Shown: positions 12,971 through 22,889 of the stretch, one piece after another
Layout: every line of letters begins with the position of its first letter
Numbering within the stretch: the first letter of the stretch is position 1
NCBI GenBank assembly: GCA_009760855.2
Contig: WPIO01000014.1
Coordinates: 516,001 to 580,000, forward strand
Length of the DNA: 64,000 bases
Direction: 5' to 3'
Origin: Cristatella mucedo
Lineage: Eukaryota > Bryozoa > Phylactolaemata > Cristatellidae
Position numbers and translations under genes: made by a program
The notes under the pieces: model-generated
The model's input: the letters and a program-made list of their open reading frames with translations, nothing else
The model's database searches: none
Told to the model about the DNA's origin: nothing

Positions 12971-13581
12971 CTTCGAATAATAATAATAATAATAATAATA
13001 TTGCACTTGATAAAGCGCCCTCAGAGAACTTAATCTCTTTCTAGGCGCTTTACATTTGCTGCAAAGTGATACGCAATAGAATAGTAAGTAAAATCATGCG
13101 TGAAAAACAAACAAAATGAATAACATGGTTAGGGGTTACATGCACTGGGTCAGCATGCAAATGTGGTTAGTGGCAGCATGAACAGTGTCAGCACGCATAA
13201 GCACATCGAGGACGAATCACAAGGACCCAATAAATGCTGTCCTAAATAGGTATGTTTTTAAGTTTCTTTTAAATGTGGTCAGGTCAGGGGATGTTCTGAT
13301 GCAGGTCGGGAGGGAGTTCCAGGCTGTGGGAGCATACGAGCTAAATGCACGGTCTCCAAAGGATTTAAGGTTTGTACGAGGTATTTCTAGACTGTTGGAT
13401 TCCGAAAAGCGAGTGGTACGATGCTTTGCCTGATGGGGTAGTATATCTGAAAGATAGGCTGGAGCCATAGAATGAAGAGACCTAAAAGTGAGCGACAAAA
13501 CCTTGAAGTCAATCCGTTGCTTGACTGGTAACCAGTGCAGGTCGGCGAGAAGTGGAGTAATGTGGCAACTTCGAACACTTG
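12971..13581 (-). mobile_element. LINE-A 3' fragment
   Basis: Starts with (AAT)n at about 12976, then the hairpin complement (about 13014-13051) and the 3' UTR. The C-terminal frame 13498-13217 reads SLTFRSLHSMAPAYLSDILP and ends TYLFRTAFIGSL. Truncated on its 5' side at about 13581. Confidence 0.9.
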
Positions 13582-14999
13582 TCTAGCTACTTAAGAGTCA
13601 GCCAAGTTAGAGGTTTTAAGCCCTGAATATTCTTACAAACGTTTCAGGCAGCGACGAATCATTTTGTTGCCATATTTCTTAACTTTCCAGATAAGTTAAT
13701 CCAGTGATATATGCAAAGGCAATCCGCAGCAACTCCAACTGCTGAAATTGGAGCTTAAAAACAATCGCGATCAGTAGCAAGCACCTTGCTTGCCCGCTGA
13801 ATGCCCGAAGGCACGCCGATTCTAGGCTAGACTCGATGCGAATCGTTCAGCTGCCTGCCAGCGCCTGCTGACATCATTACGAGACACAATTACCTCGGAT
13901 TAAGATACCTGCTTTAGGCGAAACCCGCGAAGGAATGCCATAAACAAATAGCTCCACACCGCATTGGCGGGATTGACGCGATCGTCAGACATGTGAGACC
14001 TGAAATATACAGTAACCAGGAGACTGTCGGGATACGCCCTAGTATTAAGTTCAAAGCGTGTCAAGACTTGCTCTACTTAGAAATCGGCAACTAGCTGGGC
14101 CTTGAGCAAAATACGTTACTAGCCAGCCGACCGTATTAGAAGTAGTGTGACCAGATTGAGTATTTCAGTCTAATTCTGATCGAATGTCGCGGTGGTGTAC
14201 CTGAATGGCCTCTATCAGGGAGCTTCACACATGCTGCACGGCTCTAGCCCACAACCTCGGTATTGAAAGGCGAGCACCTGGGACACCCTGGGCCAAAGCG
14301 GTGGGAGGGGGCGGCGGCGGTGACGAGGCTTGACTGCGTGCAGACTAACGAGGCTTTTCCTAAGGGGGCGGCGCCTCTTCAGAGCTCTAGTTCCAAGGTG
14401 ATCTCTGGGCGCGGCATTCCGTTAAAGAAACAAGATGTAACATTCTAAATCAGCTGCGCAGGGGCAACCAAACAGCTAGGACCTGTGCGTACAAACCCTA
14501 ACAAGTTGCGTCAGTAGCTGCAAGTCGCGTCGAATTAAGCTCGATCGCGAGGCCAAATGAACATGTAGCCCCGGTGCCCCCCCCCCCCGGACAGCCTCGC
14601 AACTCTCTGGGGCAACGTGGCCCTATCTCGGAGAAGGAGCTGATGGGCTCAAAATTTAGTAAACGCAATGAATTTCATAACAAGGCGGCTCTAGGAGCTG
14701 CTCGCTGGTCAATGTGCGTGGACGCCAAGTAGCCAGACGACTGCGTGCCGCCCGACCGCTAGGCGTCACTGCTTGACACCAAAGAAAATCTAGCGAGCCT
14801 GTTTTTCTTGCCCAGAGCTGCTTTCGGCGTAGCCTAGTTAGAGCGCCATCATTGACTTACGAAAATATGGAGTACAGTAGATGGGTGGTCTGGAGTCTTC
14901 TCGGTGTAGCACATTCAAGGCCTCGCTGAAGAATGGGCGAGTGGGCGAGCGCCCATTCAACAGCCTCGTTTGCATAGCCGCGAAGAATGTCACTTTGGC
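13582..14999. other. Unassigned spacer
   Basis: No supported gene. A C run lies near 14578. Confidence 0.5.
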
Positions 15000-15115
15000 G
15001 GCTGTCACCACCGCTTGCATTGGGCTATAAAGAATCGCCCAGAGATGGACTCGAACCCACGATCTGAGTAAAGAAGTGAGTGAAGAGTGAGCACTTTACC
15101 CATGGGCAAAGACCC
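15000..15115 (-). mobile_element. SINE-1-like fragment, divergent
   Basis: Minus strand shows GTGGGTTCGAGTCCATCTC, a good B box, and a body block with GCAAGCGGTGGTGAC. The 5' part is rearranged. It is not an intact tRNA gene because no cloverleaf closes. Confidence 0.6.
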
Positions 15116-15390
15116 AGTGGCAAAAGTCTACCGTAATGGATAGCCTTCGGTAGGCATGTTGGGAAGGACGTAGTTCAAGGGGAATATGTTTTTTTTGCAG
15201 TTTCAGCATGAATGTAAAGCTAACTAAAGATGAGAAAACCTAGACCTACGCAGAAATTGGAAAACCTAGCCCTCAAAGTGAGGTGGGCCAGCCTATCCCT
15301 TGAAGCGTTTATGCGGGAAATGGGTGTGTCCTGTTTCAATGTGACCTTTTACTATATGACCAATATCAGCTTCGGGTTCATGTCTAATTA

Positions 15391-15870
15391 ATTTAAGCTG
15401 TATGTCAATGCAAACATTCGGGCTTGCTTAGATTAGGATATTACAATCTTCTTACAAAAGCTTCATCATCGCTATCGTCATTAAGATTCGCAGGTCTTCC
15501 TGCTTCTGCTACAAGAACACTTACAGCTTGTGCAAAACTCTACAGTCAGGCTTGTCTGTCATGAATATCGCAACTACCTCACTACATCTCATCCCGTTAC
15601 GTGCACCGGCTCCCCATCACGCATACCATCGACTTCAAGAATCTTTACGTCATTTTAATGTCCCTTCATTTTCCAGCTCTGGTCCACCTGATCTTATGAC
15701 TCAAGCCATTTAGCTATGGCTCAAATCAACCTCAAATCCCATGGATAGAATGCCTTCAGTTAAAATGCTTTTAAAACCCGGAAATGCCCTCCGACTGACG
15801 TAGCGGCATCACTTGATTTGAAAAAACTTGCTTTGAGTGTTTTTAAGATTTTAGGCTCTGCTTGAGGCAG
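15391..15870 (+). mobile_element. LINE-A, highly decayed
   Basis: Recognisable only as scattered matches to the family: TTCGGGCTTGCTTAGATTAG, then CTTACAGCTTGTGCAAAACT, then CTGGTCC and TCAAATCC stretches. Deletions are frequent and there is no frame. Confidence 0.65.
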
Positions 15871-16035
15871 TTGCTACATGCTAATTTGGCAAAAAATACA
15901 ATTTGAAGTTACGATTCAACAGTTTGCACAAAGGTTGCCAACCAACATTTGATGGACACATGTAAACTAACGGCAAGCTAGGTATCTGTAGATTTAAACA
16001 GCTCAAGTGGATAATAGGAGCACTAGAAGAAATAA

Positions 16036-16531
16036 CATCATTCTTTGGCTCCAGCCTACCTAGCAGATCTACTCCCCCACCAGGCTAAGCATCGTACCAC
16101 CTGCTTTTCGGAATCTCGCTGCTGACCCATACCTTGTACAAATATCAAATCCTTTGGAGACCGTGCCTTTAGTTCGTCTGGTCCGAAAGTCTGGAACTCA
16201 CTCCCGACTTGCCTCACGACATCTCCTGACTTGTTCACATTTAAAAAGAAACTAAATACGCATCTATTTATCACAGCATTTAATGGGTCCCTGTGATTGG
16301 TCCTTTATGTGCTTATGCGTGCTGATGCTGTTGCATGCTGCCACTAACTAAACTTGTATGCTGACACTGTGCATGTCACCCCTGACTATGTTATTCATGT
16401 TTTTTATCCAGCATGCTACCACTAAACGTTCGATCGTGCTTCTTTTGTAGCAAGTGTAAAGTGCCTAGAATGAATTAATTTCTCTGGAGCGCTATACCAC
16501 ATGCATTATTATTATTATTATTATTATTAAC
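16036..16531 (+). mobile_element. LINE-A 3' fragment
   Basis: Starts at TTCTTTGGCTCCAGCCTACC, runs through the C-terminus and 3' UTR, then a mutated hairpin (about 16461-16493) and (ATT)n at about 16503-16529. Confidence 0.85.
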
Positions 16532-17589
16532 ATTATCCGCGTCTTCATCCGAAGCCGAATCTATGGCCTCTCAAACTAATGACAAGAGTTGTACCAGCTC
16601 GCCATTTTCGATTGACATCCCCATTGAGCTAGTGTAAAATGTGATCAGTGTGTCAACTGCTTCTAAACATCGGGCTTATGCCACGAACAACATTCTACTC
16701 TGGTAATGCAGAATACGTAAAACTAAAGAGAATTTAAAACGAGCGTTCAATGACACCTGAGTGTCGTTTCTAGTGCTCCTGCTAGCCACGAGACGGGCAG
16801 AGGCGCTTTCACATCCAAATGGCTCTGGTTAATACCCATTAATCGCACCAGCTTCGAAGTATTTAGAGCTTATTTTAATCGTAAATCAACCGGACAATGT
16901 CATTGCCACAGATGTCAATGTAATTTTTAGTCTCTCTCAAACGATCGCTTAGCATGGGAAAAGCATGCCTGTTTCATTCGCGCCTGCCTGGTGCGTCTTG
17001 GCGCCCCAGCTATTACGTTTACGGTAGGTCCAGGCCACATTTACCATCTTCGCGAGACAGACTCGAGCCGCACGGCCGCATCCCGGAGGACTGACCTCTA
17101 ACCTCTGCGAGAGCAGTAGCCACTTCTGGAGACTGACCCGAAGCCATGGGCGGAGATTGCGTCGCCCCACAAATCTCCACTCCCTAAGAGTGGTAGCTTC
17201 TCCTGGAACTGGGCCCTACTAGAACAAAATGCCCCAACGGCCTCTTGAATTTTTCTAGAAAGTATCAGCGTTCCCTGGAGACGCCGAAGCTTCGCGGCTG
17301 TATAGGAGTGCGGGGTTAGTCTAACGTGAGAACTAGTAGCCTCAATCTGTGAACAGCGAGCCTTGAAGCGTGAAAAGGAGCTGTGAGTCCGTAGGTGCAC
17401 CTCTTAGCCCCCTTCCCAGGAACAGGCGCCGAAGTTTCGCTCAGGACAACTTTTGGCTCTTCTCATAAAAAGTAGTCCCTCTATAGCCAGACTCGCGAGT
17501 CTGAGCTGATCGGTCCCGCGCGCGCGAAGAAAAAAGACCGAAGCGGCGGCGCGAGCCGGGCGAGTGACAGGCCACGGCCAAAGATTTGC
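16532..17589. other. Unassigned spacer
   Basis: No supported gene; GC content rises towards 17.5 kb. Confidence 0.4.
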
Positions 17590-17904
17590 GAAACTTTGTC
17601 AACGGCGGTCACGACAGTAGTGGGGGAGTCGAGGTCATCAGCACGTCGAGGCACTATTTACTGTTGCAGTGCCTCAGCCAACGCGCGTAGCCATTCATTT
17701 CCGCCCAACTCCTTCGATCCATTAACTGGAGCCGAGGCTGCAGACGATTCTGCACTGATCGGCTGGATAGTTGCCTGCATCTTAAAGCGACGTGAAACGT
17801 GCCCAGACGACTACAGCGACGAGCGAGGATTCGTGCTCGCGTACGACCGGCTCCGCTGCACCGCAACGACGACGCGCAACGACGACTCGGCGAGCGACTC
17901 CGAA

Positions 17905-18178
17905 ATGGCCGACGACCAGCCGTTTCCCTGGGTGAACGCCGAGGCGATCGGTCGGTCAGTTAAGCAACTCGCTACCGCACGGCACCGTACATTTGGACGG
18001 CCTCGCGTACGCCAGTCCGGAAATAGCTTTCGGGAACAACGACTTGCAAGCTGGCGAGAGTGCGCCACAGCCAAGGCTACACGCCGTGGCTCTTCGCGAA
18101 CAACACGAAATCTGCACGCGGAAGGCGGGCGTGCCGGACAGCAGCTGTCTTAGCCTGCCACGCCACCTCACCTCATAG
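17905..18178 (+). pseudogene. Possible decayed gene fragment or exon, unrecognised
   Basis: Two adjacent stretches look protein-like in different frames. The first is MADDQPFPWVNAEAIG from the ATG at 17905. The second runs from about 17988 with HLDGLAYASPEIAFGNNDLQ and then LHAVALREQHEICTRKAGVP to a stop at 18178. A shift of frame, or an unrecognised intron, would be needed to join them. A possible GTGAAC donor lies in the first part, but no good acceptor was seen. I do not recognise the family. A SINE-1 starts 15 bp downstream. Confidence 0.25.
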
Positions 18179-18192
18179 CATCTTCATGGTTC

Positions 18193-18362
18193 CTGGGGTC
18201 TGTGGCCGTGACAGCACAGGAGATGGAGTGCTCGCTCGTTACGACCAAGGTCGCGGGTTCGAATCCTGCAGCGGGCGATCCTTTATTGCCATCTGCAAGC
18301 GGCGGCGATAGCCTTTAAAGGCTCCTCTGCCGCCATACAAGTGAAGCTGATTATTCATCTAA
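18193..18362 (+). mobile_element. SINE-1
   Basis: B box CGGGTTCGAATCCTGCAG, body with GCAAGCGGCGGCGATAGCC and AAAGGCTCCTCTGCCGCC, and end GAAGCTGATTATT. The A-box region is altered. Confidence 0.85.
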
Positions 18363-18367
18363 TAAGA

Positions 18368-18500
18368 CTAAGGCGCTTGGACTTCGCCGCCCAGGTCGTG
18401 GGTTCAATTCGGGCTGCAGGTAATCCTGCATTGCCCATTGCGAGAGGGTTATAGCCACCTGGAGGCTCTATTCTGCGGCGATGTAAACGAAACTGTCGAG
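18368..18500 (+). mobile_element. Second tRNA-like SINE fragment, tandem to SINE-1
   Basis: Contains CGTGGGTTCAATTCGGGCTG (B-box-like) followed by a SINE-1-like body (TTGCCCATTGCGAGAG, CACCTGGAGGCTC). It lies directly after another SINE in the same orientation. Confidence 0.5.
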
Positions 18501-19180
18501 TCAGTCGACCTTTATTTATGTTATTCATTAGCTAGGCTTCCGCTGAGTTGCTGCCCAGAAATGAGGCCCAGATTTGCAGCACCCTTTGGCCAAGTGTCCA
18601 CTCGTATTACTACCGAATGCTGTGCTTAGTTTTAAAATCAAACGAGTGTTTTTCTAATAATGGAGACTTGAAACTCAGACCTTGGATAATCCCACAAATG
18701 AATGTCAGCAATGCAAGCACTTTTCTGTGTTCGGAGTCGAGTCAATAATAATAATAGTTTTAAAAATTCGCTTTTGTACAGCATCCTAAGAAAACTGCAT
18801 CTCCATCAAGGTACTTTAAAAAAAAGTTCTTCGAGAGAAGCAATAACTCGGAGCTTATTACAGAGGCACGTCATCCCTGCCTAGGCAGTCAAAAAAACAC
18901 CCAACTAGCATGCCCAGATAGGCAAGCGAAAGCTCCCACGAACACACTCAGGATCGCTGCCGACCAGCAGGAGCCCGGCTAGTAGTTACATGCGCCTAAT
19001 CATGCACCGGCAAGCAGCACACGTAAAAAAAAGTTCACAGAAGTGTTTCATGAAAGCTTCTCGCTCTTGCCTCCGGTCTCGACGTACAGAGTTTTGCCAG
19101 GTAGAAGTACGCAAAGGGTGATTTACTCGTATAGATAAAAGGCTGCGAGCAGCTCGGAGAATTTCAACTTATTTTTGAAT
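18501..19180. other. Unassigned spacer
   Basis: Nothing recognised. Confidence 0.5.
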
Positions 19181-19189
19181 GCAATAAAG

Positions 19190-19440
19190 TCGGTAGCATT
19201 AATAATAGCAATAATAATAGTAATCGGTCGTTCGTACACCCCCCTATGAGAACTTTGTCTCCATCCAGGCGCTTGACAACTCGTTGCAAGAAAATCAGTG
19301 CCCAATGAATGGTGACATGCACGATATCAAGCATGCAAAAGCGAGGCTCTTGATTTTTCCAGCAAGCTAAAGCCAACATAAATACACGCGTGGCAACCGT
19401 TTAGTAAGATCTACTGCTAAAAACATGCATTGAGTCGTGC
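19190..19440 (-). mobile_element. LINE-C 3' end (LINE-A relative)
   Basis: An AATAATAG-rich tail, a degenerate copy of the hairpin (TATGAGAACTTTGTCTCCAT, then CCAGGCGCTT) and a UTR shared with 55.36-55.53 kb (GGCAACCGTTTAGTAA; CATTGAGTCGTGCACA). No coding part remains. Confidence 0.5.
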
Positions 19441-19999
19441 ACAGGTATGCACGCAAGGCGCACCGATTTGCCAGGCTGACTTGGCTTAGCTTACTATAAT
19501 TCTGAATTAGCATAATGTCTAATTTATCAATCATAATTTAACCAAAGCATTTATGATGATAGGTCTTTTCTGGAATCATATGCTAATAGTTAGCTGAACT
19601 GATTTCAAAAAGTTTGAGCCAAAAGCGATTGAATGTGCTTCAGAAACGTCAGTGAGGGCTGCAAATCGGCTGACAATATTTCTGGCGTTAGTTTACTTGG
19701 ATTCAGTACAATATTTTACACTCATGCTCCATCCCAGCGGTTTTATAGAAAAAAGCTTTGAATTCTTATCATCATTCCATACCTATTCAGATGGTGACTA
19801 ATAGCCAAGTATCAAATTTGGTTAATTTCTATTAAATACCCATGTCCGAACGTGACTCCACAAAGCCATGAAGACTAACCAATGTTTTGGACTAGAGAGT
19901 TTTCTATAATTCGCTCAAGATTTTGGAAATTATTCGTTAGCTTACAGTCTGCATATCATGCAGCAAAAAGAGCTGGATAGCAAAGCTGCATCAAACAGA
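19441..19999. other. Unassigned AT-rich spacer
   Basis: Nothing recognised. Confidence 0.5.
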
Positions 20000-20175
20000 T
20001 GTGGTGAGCCGAGATGGCACACTAGGTAAGGTGTTTGCTTTTTACGACCTCGGTCCTGAGGTCGTGGGTTCGAATCCTGCAGTGGGTGATTCTTTATCGC
20101 TGCTGCAAGTGGTGGTGTTGGCCGTAAAGGCTCTGCTGTCGCAATACAGAAGAAGCTGTTAAATCAGCTGGTATT
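20000..20175 (+). mobile_element. SINE-1, best-preserved copy
   Basis: A box TGGCACACTAGG at 20015-20026 and a perfect RNA polymerase III B box GGTTCGAATCC at 20067-20077, followed by the body (GCAAGTGGTGGTGTTGGCC; TAAAGGCTCTGCTGTCGC) and the end AAGCTGTTAAATCAGCTG. This copy defines the family used for the others. Confidence 0.9.
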
Positions 20176-20224
20176 TATTTAAACGGACATTTAAGGAAGC
20201 AAGTGAAAGTGTCAGCTGAATATC

Positions 20225-20495
20225 GCCAGAATTTCTTATGCAACGACAACTGCTGTTCTGCTGCCGACTATGGCACATCCACGCCAGTGGTCCTGAGCTG
20301 CTACTTCCATGCTACTCACTACCTCAACTGCTCTCCTGACTCTGCTATGCTTCCCACTTTCTCTTTGTTGCGTGAGACGAAGTCTTTTGGCTACCGAATG
20401 CGTGCCGAAAGCCGCTTAGGCTGTGAGTGCGCTATACAAAACTCTCGTGCGTAACATAATCTTTATGACTTTGTGGAGTTACAGACTGAGATACA
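20225..20495 (+). mobile_element. LINE-B 3' fragment
   Basis: The C-terminal frame reads SAADYGTSTPVVLSCYFHAT, then SLLRETKSFGYRMRAES, followed by the end sequence TTTGTGGAGTTACAGACTGA. 5' truncated. Confidence 0.85.
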
Positions 20496-20860
20496 TAGAT
20501 AGAATGTTCCAGAGTCAGCAGCAAAAGAGATGATCTATTTGCTTATATTTGTGAAAGAAGTAGAATCAGTTGTCTTGAGAGAATATGAAAAATTTGGAGG
20601 TTGAAACCATTGCAGTGGTTCAGCTCGGTGTAGGGGGGCAAGGCTGCGGTGAGCTTTGTGGGTAAAGCGAAACATTTCTAGCATATTTTGCTACTCGTAC
20701 AGAAAAGCGCACGCTTGTCTCGATTTTTTGAATTTAAGACAAACCAATAGATCATTTAGTACAAAGATACACATTCTTATTGTTTTTTTGCAAAAAACTG
20801 CTACTAAGCAATGAATAAGAGAGAATAGAGTCATTACAATAACTTTATTTTAAATAAAAT
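20496..20860. other. Unassigned spacer
   Basis: Nothing recognised. Confidence 0.5.
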
Positions 20861-20864
20861 AGTT

Positions 20865-20935
20865 GTATACCACCCTCAGAGAACTTGTACTTAATCTAGG
20901 CACTTCATATTTGATGTTAAGTAAGTGTGTCAATA
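20865..20935 (-). mobile_element. Short LINE-A/C tail fragment
   Basis: CACCCTCAGAGAACTTG followed by TTAATCTAGGCACTTCATAT is the complement of the 3' hairpin with one arm degraded. Confidence 0.5.
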
Positions 20936-20949
20936 CAGTTTATTTTAAC

Positions 20950-22112
20950 GTTAATGTAATGTATCTCCGTCTGAAACCCCACGAAGCAATACAGACTATG
21001 TAGGTGTTACTCAGGAGAATTTTATACAGTGCAATCACAGCCTAAGAGGCTTTCGGTACGCATTCGGTAGCCAACAGACTTCGTCTCACGCAACAAAGAG
21101 AAAGTGGGAGGCATAGCCGAGTCAGAAGAGCAGTTGACGTAGCGAGTAGTATGGAAGTAGCAGCTCAGGACCGCTGGAAAGAATGAGCCATAGTCGGCGG
21201 CAGGAGAGTAGTTGTGGTTGCGTAAGAATTGTGGAAGTGAGTTCCACAGTCTAGGACCTGCAGAACTAAAGCTTCTGTCGCCAACGGTCTTTAAGCGGAG
21301 GAATGGAACAGCTAATTTATTGTCCACACAGTACCTGAGGGCGCCAAGAGGCTGAAACTGATGCAGCAGTTCAGTAAGTTATGAAAGAGCCAAGCCGTGG
21401 CGGGTCTTGTGGGTCAGCATAAGAACTTCGCTCTGTATCCGTTGCTCATCCGGCAACCATCCTAACTCTTTTAGCAAAGGAGATGCGTGTTCCAACCCCT
21501 GGGACTTGAAGGCTAACCTTGGAGCCATATTCATAGTCAGCTGCAGTGGCCTAGTTGCTTTCTTTGGTAGCAAAGCCAAAAGGGAATTACGATAATCTAG
21601 TTAAATGTTTTGCAAGCCACTGTGGAGGACAGCTCATAATCTTAGATAGGCATAGGAAGTGATGGCTAGCTGCAGAAGCAGTCTTCCGAATGAAGCTTTT
21701 AAAATTGAGGCAGCTGTCAAAAACGACACCTAAATTTTGAGCACGTGGGGATGGTCGCACAACAGCACCACCTATTAGAAGAGCAAAGCCTTTTAATCCA
21801 GCCACACGCTTAGGTTGGCCTATGAGCAACAGTTCGGTTTTGTCGTCACTTAGTTTCAGTAAGTTTTCCGACATCCAGGATCGAATTTCGGCAAGGCGAG
21901 CATTCAGTTTCTCAGTTGCTGCAGCGAATTCCGACGGTTTGAATGAAAAATACAGCTGAGTATTGGCAGCATAAAAGTGATATACTATTCCATGGGTCTT
22001 AATCACTTTTCGTAGAGGTTGAGGATACATGGAGAACAGCATGGGACTGAGTACGGACCCTTGAGGGACTCCGCAGGTGACCCGTTTCGTGAGTGAGACC
22101 TGACCCCCACAG
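20950..22112 (-). mobile_element. LINE-B with partial reverse transcriptase
   Basis: On the minus strand GVPQGSVLSPMLFSMYPQPL spans about 22073-22014. It is followed by YHFYAANTQLYFSF, in which the usual catalytic YADD is changed to YAAN, then ENLLKLSDDKTELLLIGQPK, and later the C-terminal LKTVGDRSFSSAGPRLWNS. The 3' tail lies at the left end. The loss of both catalytic aspartates and a break near 21600 make it inactive. Confidence 0.9.
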
Positions 22113-22806
22113 TGGCTTGTAAAAAATTTAACTAGCTCTTTAGTTCTGTCTCGGCTTGATTATTGTAATTCCCTTTTGGCTGGGCTACCAAAGAAAGCAA
22201 CTAGGCCACTACAGCGGACTATGAATATGGCTGCAAGGCTGGTCTTCAAGTCCCAGCGGTTTGAGCACGTGTCACCTTTGCTGGAAGAGCTGGGATGGTT
22301 GCCGGTTGAGCAAAGGATACAGAGCAAAGTTCTTACGCTGACCCACAGGGCCCGCCACGGCTTGGCTCCTTCATACCTGGCTGAACTGCTGCATCAGTTT
22401 CAGCCTGTTCGCGCCCTCAGGTCCTGTGTGGACAATAAATTAGCTGTCCCATTCCTCCGCTTAAAGACCGTTGGCGACAGAAGCTTTAGCTCTGCAGGTC
22501 CTAGACTGTGGAACTCGCTTCCACAATTCTTACGCAACGACATCTACTCTCCAACTGCCGACTGTGGCACATCTTTTTCAGCGGTCCTGAACTGCTACTT
22601 CTATGCTACTCACTACCTCAACTGCTCTCCTAACTCTGCTATGCTTCCCACTTTCTCTTTGTTGCGTGAGACGAAGTCTGTTGGCTACCGAATGCATACC
22701 GAAAGCTGCTTAGGCTGTGAGTGCGCTATGCAAAACTCTCCTGCGTAACACCCACATGGTCTTTATGACTTTGTGGAGTTACTGACGGAGATACATTACA
22801 TTACAG
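22113..22806 (+). mobile_element. LINE-B 3' fragment, head-to-head with the previous copy
   Basis: Starts CCACAGTGGCTTGTAAAAAA and has a nearly intact frame from 22176 to 22748 (KKATRPLQRTMNMAARLVFK; SYLAELLHQFQPVRALRSC). It ends with an ATTAC-type tail. It forms an inverted repeat with 20950-21600. Confidence 0.9.
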
Positions 22807-22889
22807 TACATTACCCCCACATGACCCGGATTGAACACAATCAGACAAGTACGGTTTAAACCACGCCAGTTCCTCGTCTGCCATACCGA

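Noticed and set aside
17988-18178. Animal haem peroxidase fragment
   Set aside because: LREQHEIC faintly recalls the LREHNR motif, but the flanking residues do not follow the family.
20000-20100. Stand-alone tRNA gene
   Set aside because: A and B boxes are present but no cloverleaf closes, and the same head recurs with a shared 3' body, so it is a SINE.
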